DNA of 64,000 nt, taken from the NCBI GenBank assembly GCA_946059305.1, contig CAMGMU010000002.1:1-64000 (forward strand), written 5' to 3'. A model generated the notes under the pieces. The model ran no database searches. It saw only the letters and a program-made list of their open reading frames with translations, and was not told the DNA's origin. Each line of letters starts with the position of its first letter. Position 1 is the stretch's first letter. This document shows positions 28,932 to 38,662 of this stretch, piece by piece. Source of the stretch: an uncultured Bacteroidales bacterium (GTDB taxonomy: Bacteria > Bacteroidota > Bacteroidia > Bacteroidales > Paludibacteraceae). A program made the position numbers and the translations under genes.

Positions 28932-29650
28932 AGTTGTAACAATTTTTCTTTTATGAAATGTGCACGGAGGCGAATCCTCAGAGCGTTGAATTGAAATGGG
29001 TGGATTCCGAGCTTCTTCAGTTCATGAAAAATGCGTGTGGTATCATGCGGCTCAGATGTGGTGGAATGCGGGTTGATGAGATATAAATAACCGGTGTATT
29101 GATGCACTCGAATCGTAGGCTTTTCTTTCCATATTCGAGCAGAAAAGAGCACGTCTTCGTATATCATTCCTTCCTCAAACAAGATGCCTTTTTCTCGCAG
29201 CCAAGTTGTGCGATACAAGCGCATGCAGGGGGAAGTCAATACGTAGCGACGATGCCATGAAGGGCATTTTTCTTCGGTGATGGTACCATCAAGACTAACT
29301 CTCTTATAGCCGGTTTGGAGCAAGTCAGCATCGTCAATATGGCTAAGCATTTGTTCAATATAATCGGGCGAGAGCCTGTCGTCGGAATCCAGAAAGAGTA
29401 GGTATTCTCCTTTGGCATGCTGCATACCGAGATTACGCGCTGCAGATTGCCCCATGTTGTGCGGTTGTTGGAGCAGACAAAAGCGATGATCCTGCTTGCA
29501 ATAGGATGCTGCTATTTGCGCGCTCTCATCCGTGCTGGCATCATCTATCAAAATAGCTTCCCAATCGCCTATCGTCTGCTTGCTCACAGATGCAAGGCAA
29601 CCGCTCAGATAAGGAGCCGAATTAAATATGGGTATGACGATGCTTACCAT
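28928..29650 (-). CDS. Glycosyltransferase family 2
   Basis: VSIVIPIFNSAPYLSGCLASVSKQTIGDWEAILIDDASTDES; LFLDSDDRL. Confidence 0.93.
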   Translation of the reverse strand: MVSIVIPIFNSAPYLSGCLASVSKQTIGDWEAILIDDASTDESAQIAASYCKQDHRFCLLQQPHNMGQSAARNLGMQHAKGEYLLFLDSDDRLSPDYIEQMLSHIDDADLLQTGYKRVSLDGTITEEKCPSWHRRYVLTSPCMRLYRTTWLREKGILFEEGMIYEDVLFSARIWKEKPTIRVHQYTGYLYLINPHSTTSEPHDTTRIFHELKKLGIHPFQFNALRIRLRAHFIKEKLLQL

Positions 29651-29690
29651 TTCCGAATGAATTTTGTTTGTTTTTACAATGTGTGTAGCT

Positions 29691-30893
29691 TTACGAAAGC
29701 AGCAATTGCTCGAATTGTGCGGATTCTACTTCTCTGTTAAAAAGCGATACCGCGTCTTTGTTGATGGGTTGATGCGTAAAACCATGCTGCTTCCATTCGC
29801 TATATTTTTCGCGGATAAATCGGATGATTTGCTCTTTATTTTCCGCTGCCAATCCGGCATTTGTTTTACGAATGGCTTCTGCCAAATGCGCTTCATCGGA
29901 GCGTACGAGCAAAAGCGGTTTCTCTGAGCCTACAATCTCAAAGAACTTGGTGGTCATCATGCCTTTTGGTCCATCTCCTGCTGCTTTATTGGAGAATACC
30001 AAGCAAATGCTGCTTTTGCGGTAAAGTTCCGGTACCGCATCAATCGATATGTAGCCATGAATATCAGCTTTTACGCCATACTTTATTGCCATGTCTCGCA
30101 ATCGCTCTTGTCCGTTGGCATCGGTATGAATAAGCAGCTGCAATTCCGGCATCTCATGAGCGATTTCTCCAAGCGCCTGCATCAAGAGCGTTGGGTCTTG
30201 AGAAGTAGGCTCGTAGAGGCGTCCCAAATAACTGATGATAAAACGCTCCGTCGGTATTGGCTTAAAATAGTGAATCGAAGGGTCGAAACCATTGTAAATC
30301 AAGTGCACCGATGGATGAAACTGTTTCAGAAAATCCACATGCCAGGGCGATACTGTGGTTATTCGTTTTGCCTTCCGGATGGCGTTGTTTCGTCGGCTAA
30401 TTTGCACGTTACTATACCATTTTCTGAAAGGCATAGTCCACCAATTACGATGTTGCTGATATTGCGTTCCGCCCACTTGTTCATCGATATCGCGGAGGTC
30501 GCAAAATAGCGGCAGCTGCATTTCTGAAGCCAATGCTTGAGCAGCAGGAAGGGGGAAGGTGGAAAACGTTGTGCACAAGATGGCATCGAACGTTTTACCT
30601 TGCGTCAACTTCCTTACTCTGCGGTAGAAATAGCGGTTTTTCCAATCCGTGAGCAGGCTCCAAATCGATTTCAGCGTCCAATCGATTTTATAGAGCAAGC
30701 TTCCTCTTTGACCGCGATAGATGGCTATCTCGGTAATGGGGTAGGCGTGCTCGAAGCAGAGTTCATCCCATCGCTCAGTATATAAATCAATCTCCCAACC
30801 TTTCCGATTGAGATAATCCGAAAGGTATCGAATACGGGGGCCAAAACTCGGCTTTCCGTAAGGGTCACATACTATGAGTAATCTTCGTTTCAA
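29691..30893 (-). CDS. Glycosyltransferase (GT-B, family 1/4-like)
   Basis: IISYLGRLYEPTSQDPTLLMQAL; KMMTTKFFE-type C-terminal region; neighbouring GT2. Confidence 0.82.
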   Translation of the reverse strand: MKRRLLIVCDPYGKPSFGPRIRYLSDYLNRKGWEIDLYTERWDELCFEHAYPITEIAIYRGQRGSLLYKIDWTLKSIWSLLTDWKNRYFYRRVRKLTQGKTFDAILCTTFSTFPLPAAQALASEMQLPLFCDLRDIDEQVGGTQYQQHRNWWTMPFRKWYSNVQISRRNNAIRKAKRITTVSPWHVDFLKQFHPSVHLIYNGFDPSIHYFKPIPTERFIISYLGRLYEPTSQDPTLLMQALGEIAHEMPELQLLIHTDANGQERLRDMAIKYGVKADIHGYISIDAVPELYRKSSICLVFSNKAAGDGPKGMMTTKFFEIVGSEKPLLLVRSDEAHLAEAIRKTNAGLAAENKEQIIRFIREKYSEWKQHGFTHQPINKDAVSLFNREVESAQFEQLLLS

Positions 30894-32215
30894 AGCGTTG
30901 TTTGATTCAGATAATCGATGATGTCAGCATATAGTGTTTTGAGATAGGAATCTTCGGTTATATTGCTGTTGTGCCAGAGGAGCACCAATTCGCCGCCATG
31001 TTTGCGCACTTTATCCATGACTTGCTGGCACATATAAAATGCTTCTTCCTCATTTTGGATATGCATGTAGCAATCGTTGGTTAGCGTGCAATCCATAATC
31101 GAGAGCGGATGTAGTGTCAGATTTGTAAGCCGCATCCGGATGGGGTCAATCCATCGAACCGGACGAGTGGTGCCCAATCGGAAACCAATACTGTCAGCCC
31201 AACCCACCGTGTAGTCATCCGTTATGCCTGCGTCTTCGAGCGCGCGTAAACTGCTGAGGGATAGCAGACGCAGATAATGCCAACGATTGGGGAGGTGGTC
31301 TGCAGGAATATCCAATGCTTGAAGGTGGCGAGCCAATCGCTCTTTTTCTTGGAAAATGATGGCCGCTGCTCCTTCTTCGCTGGATTCCTCCTCTATCAGT
31401 CCTGCCGCTTCGTATGAGCTGTGTAAGCCAAATCGAGCGCCAGACTTGCTCAGATACGTAACCAAGTGGCAGAAATCCTTGCCTCCGAGTTCGTATTGCG
31501 GGTAATCATATCCTTTCCCGCGGCCGGCTTTGAAGAAGTATAAACTGTCAGCTTGAGGCAGTTTCTTATCTTGATCAATCAGCCAGGGGAACGTATAAGC
31601 CGAATCGTGTTCAGGACTGGATAAGGCTGCAAGAGCATCTTTGAGATGGCCTCTGCGGATGCCTCCTAAGAATCCCCTCAGATGACGATAGTGGCAGATG
31701 GTATCTACATCGTGCGTGAGCACTATCCTCGAAAACTGCTTCTCCGGAAGGGGGGCTGAAAGCAGTTTGCAAAGCATTCGAGCATACTCATCGATTACTG
31801 GAATCAATGCCATTCCTTGCTTGCCGAGAGGCGAATGTAGAGAGGAGACTCTACCATGAGCGTCTGTCCATTCTTCCGGATTTTTGCCCTCACGCAAGTC
31901 TTTTTGATGCGTTTCTCCGGCCAGCGAGATGAGGTAAAACGTATTATAGATGATATCTTCCTGAATAACCCACGTACCACCCATTTTGTCGCCGAACTCA
32001 TCTACGTATTCTCCCTGCTTTTCTGCAGTAGGGGAAATTTGAAAGTCAGGCTCGGTCCATTCTTTTCGTGTCCCCGTGAGGATATTCTTACCGGGCACTA
32101 CTACCACTTTGTAGTGCTGCCAAGCGAGCTCATCAGATGTATATCCGATTTGCTGTGCTACTGTCTCCTGGCCGTAGGTTAGGAAATACTTGATATAATC
32201 TATAATTTCATCCAT
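30890..32215 (-). CDS. Polysaccharide deacetylase family protein
   Basis: FSRIVLTHDVDTICHYRHLRGFLGG; RFGLHSSYEAA; LLWHNSNITE. Confidence 0.8.
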   Translation of the reverse strand: MDEIIDYIKYFLTYGQETVAQQIGYTSDELAWQHYKVVVVPGKNILTGTRKEWTEPDFQISPTAEKQGEYVDEFGDKMGGTWVIQEDIIYNTFYLISLAGETHQKDLREGKNPEEWTDAHGRVSSLHSPLGKQGMALIPVIDEYARMLCKLLSAPLPEKQFSRIVLTHDVDTICHYRHLRGFLGGIRRGHLKDALAALSSPEHDSAYTFPWLIDQDKKLPQADSLYFFKAGRGKGYDYPQYELGGKDFCHLVTYLSKSGARFGLHSSYEAAGLIEEESSEEGAAAIIFQEKERLARHLQALDIPADHLPNRWHYLRLLSLSSLRALEDAGITDDYTVGWADSIGFRLGTTRPVRWIDPIRMRLTNLTLHPLSIMDCTLTNDCYMHIQNEEEAFYMCQQVMDKVRKHGGELVLLWHNSNITEDSYLKTLYADIIDYLNQTTL

Positions 32216-32224
32216 AGGATGCGG

Positions 32225-34048
32225 TTATGTGTATAATGAATCGAGTTGCTCTGATAGCAATTCCCATTCGTACATTCGTTGTTCTAATCGATGTTTGAGT
32301 TGCTCATATTGGGTAAAACGCTCTTGCGTTTGGTTGGCGGGTTCTGCCAACAAACCTTCCATTTCGGCAATCTCGTTTTCTATTTTTGCGATATCCGCCT
32401 CAGCTTCATCCACAGCTTTTTTTGCTTTCCGAAGTTCTGCTGCTTTGGCTTTTTGTGCGGCATAATCCAATTTTCCGGCAGTAGGTACGTTTTCTTGCAA
32501 AACGGTTTGTTTGGATGCTTGTCCGCTCCGGAGCACCATATCGATAGAGCGGTCGGCATCCTCTATTTGCGCCTTTTTATATCGTAACCAATCGTAGATT
32601 CCGCCTAAATGTTCGCGCACTTTTCCATCGCCAAACTCATATACTTTGCTTGCTAATCCGGCAAGAAAATCGCGGTCGTGGCTAACGCAAATGACCGTTC
32701 CGTCAAACTCCATCAGCGCCTCTTTCAGTACGTCTTTCGATCGCATATCGAGGTGGTTGGTGGGCTCGTCGAGAATCAGCAAATTGACAGGCTCAAGAAG
32801 CAAACGAATCATTGCCAAACGGCTTCTTTCGCCACCCGAAAGAAAACGCACTTTCTTTTCGCTGGCTTCGCCTCCAAACATAAAAGCACCTAATATATCT
32901 TTGATTTTCGTGCGGATATCGCCTACTGCAACACGGTCAATCGTATCAAATACCGATAGTTCGCCATCTAATAAAGAGGCTTGATTCTGGGCGAAATAGC
33001 CAATCTTCACATTATGCCCGATTTTCAGCGTGCCGGTGTAATCTTGAATCTCCTGCATGATACACTTCACGAGCGTAGATTTGCCTTCTCCGTTTTTGCC
33101 AACGAATGCCACTTTCTCGCCTCGGCGAATGGTGAAGGTAGCATGATTAAACACCTGATGGTCGCCATACGCTTTGCCCAAATCCTCTACGATAATGGGG
33201 TAATCGCCACTCCGAGGTGCGGGCGGAAATTTCAGCCGCAGACGACTGTTATCTTCCAAGTCCACTTCTAATCGCTCCAGTTTCTCGAGTTGCTTGATGC
33301 GGCTTTGTACCTGAACCGATTTGGTAGCCTTGTAGCGAAAACGTTCGATAAACTCCTCCGTTTCCTGAATCATCTTTTGCTGATTCTCATACGCTCTTAC
33401 CTGTTGCTCATGGCGCTCTTTGCGGAGCTCCATAAACTGCGTGTAGCTTACTTGATAATCGTAGATGCGTCCAAGACTGATTTCAATCGTTCGGTTCGTT
33501 ACATTATCCAAAAATGCTCGGTCGTGGCTGACCAATAGCACAGCACTACCGCTCTGCAGCAACCATTGCTCTAACCATTGAATGGACTCGATATCCAGAT
33601 GGTTGGTGGGCTCGTCAAGAAGCAGTAAGTCGGGTTTGATTAGCAGTATTTTTGCCAATTCAATACGCATGCGCCATCCTCCGGAAAACTCCGAACAAGG
33701 CCGGTCGAAATCTGTCCGCTGAAAACCTAATCCGATGAGCACTTTCTCCATTTGCCCAATGGATTTAGGGTCGTCTTGATCGCGCACAGTATCTACTTCC
33801 TGCCGTAGAGTCGTACCTTCGTTATGAATCATGTGCTGCGGGAGGTAGCCAATGCGGAGATCCTTATCTTTGGATATGTGGCCGCTTGTTGGCTCTTCTT
33901 CCCCGGCAATCAGCCGCAAAAGGGTAGTCTTACCGGCACCATTTTTGCCGATAAGCGCCACTCTGTCACGTTTGTTGATCAAGAATGTTATGTCGTTGAG
34001 TATCGGCCGAGCCGAAAACTCCATACTGATATTTTCAATAGATACCAT
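32225..34048 (-). CDS. ABC-F family ATP-binding protein
   Basis: Two Walker A motifs (GKNGAGKTT, GKNGEGKST), FSGGWRMRIELAK, linker, LSGGERSRLAMIRLLLEPVNLLILDEPTNHLD. Confidence 0.95.
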   Translation of the reverse strand: MVSIENISMEFSARPILNDITFLINKRDRVALIGKNGAGKTTLLRLIAGEEEPTSGHISKDKDLRIGYLPQHMIHNEGTTLRQEVDTVRDQDDPKSIGQMEKVLIGLGFQRTDFDRPCSEFSGGWRMRIELAKILLIKPDLLLLDEPTNHLDIESIQWLEQWLLQSGSAVLLVSHDRAFLDNVTNRTIEISLGRIYDYQVSYTQFMELRKERHEQQVRAYENQQKMIQETEEFIERFRYKATKSVQVQSRIKQLEKLERLEVDLEDNSRLRLKFPPAPRSGDYPIIVEDLGKAYGDHQVFNHATFTIRRGEKVAFVGKNGEGKSTLVKCIMQEIQDYTGTLKIGHNVKIGYFAQNQASLLDGELSVFDTIDRVAVGDIRTKIKDILGAFMFGGEASEKKVRFLSGGERSRLAMIRLLLEPVNLLILDEPTNHLDMRSKDVLKEALMEFDGTVICVSHDRDFLAGLASKVYEFGDGKVREHLGGIYDWLRYKKAQIEDADRSIDMVLRSGQASKQTVLQENVPTAGKLDYAAQKAKAAELRKAKKAVDEAEADIAKIENEIAEMEGLLAEPANQTQERFTQYEQLKHRLEQRMYEWELLSEQLDSLYT

Positions 34049-36939
34049 TACTGCGATTTGCTTTTTGATTTTTTTGTAGCAATCGTTCCATTCTCAAGCC
34101 CTGCTTTGAGGAAACGCCCTGTGTAGCTGGCTTCGCACTTCATGAGTGCTTCCGGGGTGCCTTCAAACACGATTCTACCACCTTGTTCGCCACCTTCCGG
34201 CCCGAGGTCAATCACGTGATCTGCTGCCATAATAATCGCCGGATTATGCTCGATGATGATGACGGTATGCCCTTTTTCAATCAAGCTGTTGAGTGCTTTT
34301 AAGAGAATGGCAATATCGTGATAATGCAAGCCTGTTGTGGGCTCATCAAACACGAAAATCGTGGGATTCTGCCCTTCGCTTGCGAGGAAAGACGCGAGTT
34401 TTACGCGTTGACTTTCGCCACCCGACAACGTGCTTGACGATTGCCCTAATTTGATATAACCGATGCCTACATCTTGCAGCGGCTTCATCCGTTTAACAAT
34501 CTTTTTACAGAGCAGTTGCTCGTCTTTTGTGAGCGTGCGTCCTGCCTCTTTACCTTCCTTTTCCGCATAAGCGTTAGGATCAGAAAAGAACTCAATCGCT
34601 TGATTTACAGTCATCTCCAATACATCGAAGATGTTTTTCTCGAAAAACGTCACTTCCAATACATCCGCAGAGAATCGCTGCCCATGACAATGCTCGCATT
34701 GGAGCACCAAATCAGCCATAAACTGCATCTCAACGGTGATTGTTCCTTCTCCTTGGCATTCTTCACATCGTCCTCCCGGGGTGTTGAAACTGAAGTGTGC
34801 AGCCGTATAGCCCATCTGCTTGGAAAGCTGCTGCTCAGCATACAGTTTACGAATCTCATCATACGCTTTTAGGTAGGTGACAGGATTGCTTCGGCTGGAG
34901 CGCGAGAGTGGATTTTGGTCAACAAACTCAATATCCGTCATTCTGCTCATTGAGCCATGTAAACTGCCGAAATCCCCCGTACGCTCAGCCGTTCCACCAT
35001 AATATTTCTTCAGCGCAGGGTAGAGCACTTTCGTAACGAGCGATGACTTGCCGCTACCGCTCACTCCGGTTACAACCGTCATTACATTGAGCGGAAAACG
35101 AACAGTCAGATTCTTCAAATTGTTCTCGCATGCGCCTTGCACTTCAATATAATTATTCCACGGCCGACGAAACTCCGGCACCGGAATTCGCTCTACACCT
35201 GACAGAAAATCTTCCGTATAGGAGTGGTGAAAATGCTGCTTCACTTGCAGTTGACCATCGGCTTGCTCCATGATAGAAGCCACCTGACCGCCTCTGCGAC
35301 CAGCTTCCGGACCAATGTCAATAATATAATCGGCTGCACGCATGATTTCCTCGTCATGCTCCACAACTACGACCGTATTGCCCAAATCGCGAAGCTCTTT
35401 CAATACGTGAATGAGTTGGTTGGTGTCCCTCACGTGCAATCCGATAGAGGGTTCGTCTAAGATATACAGACTGCCCACCAAACTGCTGCCAAGCGATTTG
35501 GCCAAGGTGATGCGTTGACTCTCGCCTCCGGAGAGCGAAGCCGCCAATCGGTTGAGCGTAAGATAACTCAACCCCACTTCGCGCAAGAAACGCAGACGAT
35601 TTTGAATCTCTATCAGCAATTGCTTGGATGCTTCTCGGTCAAACGCGCTCAACTGATTGGGCAATTGCTCAAACCAAGGCTCCAACTCGCTCACGGGCAG
35701 CTTCAGCAAATCAACGATGGACTTGCCCGCAATCTTTACGTATTGCGCTTCTTTTCGGAGTCGGTATCCTTCGCATGTAGGGCAGGTTGTCTTTCCTTTG
35801 TAACGAGCCAACATCACTCGATACTGAATCTTTGCGTATTGATCTTTCTCGAGCATCTTGAAGAAATCGTTCAGCCCGCGGAAGTATTCGTTGCCAGTCC
35901 AGAGCAGTTGCTTCTGCTCGGGAGTGAGTTCGTAAAAGGGCTTGTGAATGGGGAACCCAAACTTCTGCGCATTCATGATGAGCTCCTTATTCCAACGGCT
36001 CATCTTCTCGCCTCGCCAACATGCAATCGCTTCTTCGTAAATGCTCTTGGTCTTATCCGGCACCACCAAATCAGGGTCGATACCCATGATATTGCCAAAC
36101 CCGCCACACTCAGGACAAGCCCCTAACGGACTATTGAAATCAAACAGGTGTTCGGTGGGTTCGATAAATTGAATGCCATCTGCCTCGAAGCGCTCGGAGA
36201 AAAATTCTCTATGGTTGTCTCCACCCTGTACGAGCGTTTCTACTACACATTCTCCTCCGCCTTCGAAGAAAGCGGTTTGTACGGAGTCGGCAAAACGGTT
36301 GGCTGTAGATTGCTCGCCATCTGCAATCAGTCGATCTATGAGCAAAAACAAACCCTCTTCAGAAAGGGCATCGGTTATGCCAATTGTTTTTCCATGCTGA
36401 AGCAAGCGAGAAAACCCTTGTCCTTGCCAAATCTGCAACTGTTGCTGAAGCGTTGTTCCTTCGCTCAATCGCACGGGAGAGAGAAGCATCAACTTCGTTC
36501 CGGGCACTAACCCCATCATATAGTTCACGACATCGCGAACGGTATGCCGTTTGACTTCTGCTCCGCTCACGGGCGAGTACGTGTGACCCACGCGCGCGTA
36601 CAATAATTTTAGGTACTCCGCAATCTCCGTGCTTGTGCCTACTGTGGATCGCGGATTTCTGCTTGTAACTTTCTGCTGAATAGCAATAGCAGGAGGGATG
36701 CCTTCAATAAAATCCACCTCCGGCTTCTGCATTCGCCCCAAAAATTGCCGAGCATAACTCGACAAACTCTCCACATAGCGCCTCTGCCCCTCTGCATAGA
36801 GTGTATCAAATGCGAGCGAGGACTTGCCGCTACCCGACAAGCCCGTTATCACCACCAATTTATTTCGAGGAATGTCAATCGTAACATCCTTCAAATTGTG
36901 GGTTTTTGCTCCTTGTATATGTATAGACTCTGTATCCAA
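34048..36939 (-). CDS. uvrA: Excinuclease ABC subunit A
   Basis: GLSGSGKSSLAFDTLYAEGQRRYVESLSSYARQFLG; CPECGGFG and CEECQGEG zinc motifs; 963 aa. Confidence 0.98.
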   Translation of the reverse strand: MDTESIHIQGAKTHNLKDVTIDIPRNKLVVITGLSGSGKSSLAFDTLYAEGQRRYVESLSSYARQFLGRMQKPEVDFIEGIPPAIAIQQKVTSRNPRSTVGTSTEIAEYLKLLYARVGHTYSPVSGAEVKRHTVRDVVNYMMGLVPGTKLMLLSPVRLSEGTTLQQQLQIWQGQGFSRLLQHGKTIGITDALSEEGLFLLIDRLIADGEQSTANRFADSVQTAFFEGGGECVVETLVQGGDNHREFFSERFEADGIQFIEPTEHLFDFNSPLGACPECGGFGNIMGIDPDLVVPDKTKSIYEEAIACWRGEKMSRWNKELIMNAQKFGFPIHKPFYELTPEQKQLLWTGNEYFRGLNDFFKMLEKDQYAKIQYRVMLARYKGKTTCPTCEGYRLRKEAQYVKIAGKSIVDLLKLPVSELEPWFEQLPNQLSAFDREASKQLLIEIQNRLRFLREVGLSYLTLNRLAASLSGGESQRITLAKSLGSSLVGSLYILDEPSIGLHVRDTNQLIHVLKELRDLGNTVVVVEHDEEIMRAADYIIDIGPEAGRRGGQVASIMEQADGQLQVKQHFHHSYTEDFLSGVERIPVPEFRRPWNNYIEVQGACENNLKNLTVRFPLNVMTVVTGVSGSGKSSLVTKVLYPALKKYYGGTAERTGDFGSLHGSMSRMTDIEFVDQNPLSRSSRSNPVTYLKAYDEIRKLYAEQQLSKQMGYTAAHFSFNTPGGRCEECQGEGTITVEMQFMADLVLQCEHCHGQRFSADVLEVTFFEKNIFDVLEMTVNQAIEFFSDPNAYAEKEGKEAGRTLTKDEQLLCKKIVKRMKPLQDVGIGYIKLGQSSSTLSGGESQRVKLASFLASEGQNPTIFVFDEPTTGLHYHDIAILLKALNSLIEKGHTVIIIEHNPAIIMAADHVIDLGPEGGEQGGRIVFEGTPEALMKCEASYTGRFLKAGLENGTIATKKSKSKSQ

Positions 36940-36940
36940 C

Positions 36941-38362
36941 TTATTGGTTCAAATATTGTTCTTGAAGTTTCTTAATCAGGTGTTGCGCCTTCATGTTATT
37001 GGGGTCGAAAATCTCGTCTGGCAAAGCGGGGATCTTCAATTGCGTACCTACTGTGACCGTACTCGGATTCTTTATTTTATCTTTGTTGGCTTCGTAGATG
37101 AACACCCATAATTCTTTGTTGTCGTAAAACTTTTTGGCAATCCACGTCAAGCGACTACCTTCTCTTACGGTCTCAAAACCGATGAATTCGGTGTATATGC
37201 GCTCTTTGTAGAAATCCGTTTGGGGCAATGCTTTTGGCGTTTCTGCCAATGCCGAAGAATCACCATTCCGAACGGCTTCATCCGCTGTATTCGCCACTGA
37301 ATCCGACGACTCATCGGCAAAAACAGATGCATTTGCGGTGGCTGAGAGCGCTTCATCTTGAGGAGTGGCTTCGTTGTCAACCATTGCTTGTTCTGCATTC
37401 ATTTGGCCATTCAGCATGTCTGCCCATTCTTCAATCTTATTCTGAAGGAAAAGACCGCAAATAAACAGTAGTATTATCAACGATAATACGGTAATACATG
37501 CTACCAACCATCCTCTGAATGGTTTCTCTTTCTTTTCTTCTTTCTCTTTCGTTTCTCCGTTGACTTCAGATACTTTTTGGGTATCAACCGGAGTCTCTTT
37601 CTTTTCAACTATCGGTTTCTCAACTATCGGTTCCTCTTTGCTTTCAGCATCCGGTTCCTCAACTATTGGTTCCTCTTTGCTTTCAGCATCCGATACCTCA
37701 ACTATCGGTTCCTCTTTGCTTTCAGCATCCGATACTTCAACTATCGGTTCCTCTTTGCTTTCAGCATCCGGTTCCTCAACTATCGGTTCTTCTTTGCTTT
37801 CAGCATCCGATACCTCAACTATAGGTTCCTCTTTGCTTTCAGCATCCGACTCTTCAATGGCTGATTCCTCTTTGCTTTCAACTATCGGTTCATCAACTTT
37901 TGTTTCGGTTTCAGCAGGCTCTTCGTTGGTGAGATCAGCCCCCAAATCGGCCAATAAATCTTTGATTTCCAGCGCTTGCTCATCGAATTTCTGCATGGGA
38001 TCGGACTTCGGCATTTGTCCTTCGATGACATTACCGTTATCGTCAAGAATAACAGGCTCTAAATCCGCATACGGCTCATTGATGCGCTCTTTCACATTCT
38101 GCTCCGGCGTGAACGATAACTTCTGATAACCTTCGATTACGATAGGTTCGCCTGTAGAGATGTTGACGCTTTTTCGGGGTTCTACCCATTGCAGTTTGAA
38201 CGTTCCCAAACCGCTGATTCGTACTATTTTATCTTTCTGAAGTCCTTCTTTAATCGTGGCAATGAGTAGGTTGAGGAAAGCGCTCACTTGCGCCTCCTCT
38301 ATTTGGGTTTGCTTAGCTATTGCCTTGCGTAGATCGACTATGGTAATTTTTTCTTCTGCCAT
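36941..38362 (-). CDS. HU-domain / acidic repeat / transmembrane / LysM chimeric protein
   Basis: N-terminal HU (GLGTFKLQWVEPRKSVNISTGEPIVIEGYQKLSFTP), 13-aa DAESKEEPIVEVS repeats, TM helix GWLVACITVLSLIILLFICGLFL after KKEKPFR, C-terminal LysM-like EGSRLTWIAKKFYDNKELWVFIYEANKDKIKNPSTVTVGTQLKIP. Confidence 0.88.
   Translation of the reverse strand: MAEEKITIVDLRKAIAKQTQIEEAQVSAFLNLLIATIKEGLQKDKIVRISGLGTFKLQWVEPRKSVNISTGEPIVIEGYQKLSFTPEQNVKERINEPYADLEPVILDDNGNVIEGQMPKSDPMQKFDEQALEIKDLLADLGADLTNEEPAETETKVDEPIVESKEESAIEESDAESKEEPIVEVSDAESKEEPIVEEPDAESKEEPIVEVSDAESKEEPIVEVSDAESKEEPIVEEPDAESKEEPIVEKPIVEKKETPVDTQKVSEVNGETKEKEEKKEKPFRGWLVACITVLSLIILLFICGLFLQNKIEEWADMLNGQMNAEQAMVDNEATPQDEALSATANASVFADESSDSVANTADEAVRNGDSSALAETPKALPQTDFYKERIYTEFIGFETVREGSRLTWIAKKFYDNKELWVFIYEANKDKIKNPSTVTVGTQLKIPALPDEIFDPNNMKAQHLIKKLQEQYLNQ
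37622..37858 (-). repeat. 39-bp tandem repeat (~6 copies) encoding DAESKEEPIVE(VS/EP)
   Basis: ACTATCGGTTCCTCTTTGCTTTCAGCATCCGGTTCCTCA-type units on the + strand. Confidence 0.9.
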
Positions 38363-38365
38363 CGT

Positions 38366-38656
38366 TTATGCGTTCTTCAGTTCCTCTTTCAAATTTGGAT
38401 TGGCTTTGAAATTAACTTGCAATTTCGGGGGTGTAAGCGTTCGAACGCCCGTCTTGGGGTGTACGGATACACGCTCGTTTTTTTGCTTCACTTCCAATGT
38501 TCCAAAGTTCTGAATCATAACGCTTTTGCCATCCAGAAGCGATTGCACAATCGTATCGCTGGTGGCATTTAATAGCTGTTCGGTTTGCACCTTGGTCATG
38601 TTCAAACGATTCGCTATTTCATTTATGAGTTCTTTTTGTGTCATGTATTCAGTCAA
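38366..38656 (-). CDS. HU family DNA-binding protein
   Basis: MTQKELINEIANRLNMTKVQTEQLLNATSDTIVQSLLDGKSVMIQNFGTLEVKQK. Confidence 0.93.
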   Translation of the reverse strand: MTEYMTQKELINEIANRLNMTKVQTEQLLNATSDTIVQSLLDGKSVMIQNFGTLEVKQKNERVSVHPKTGVRTLTPPKLQVNFKANPNLKEELKNA

Positions 38657-38662
38657 TAATTG

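Noticed and set aside
37560-38126. 188-aa Ser-rich repeat ORF on + strand
   Set aside because: Antisense product of the 39-bp repeats in the HU-LysM gene
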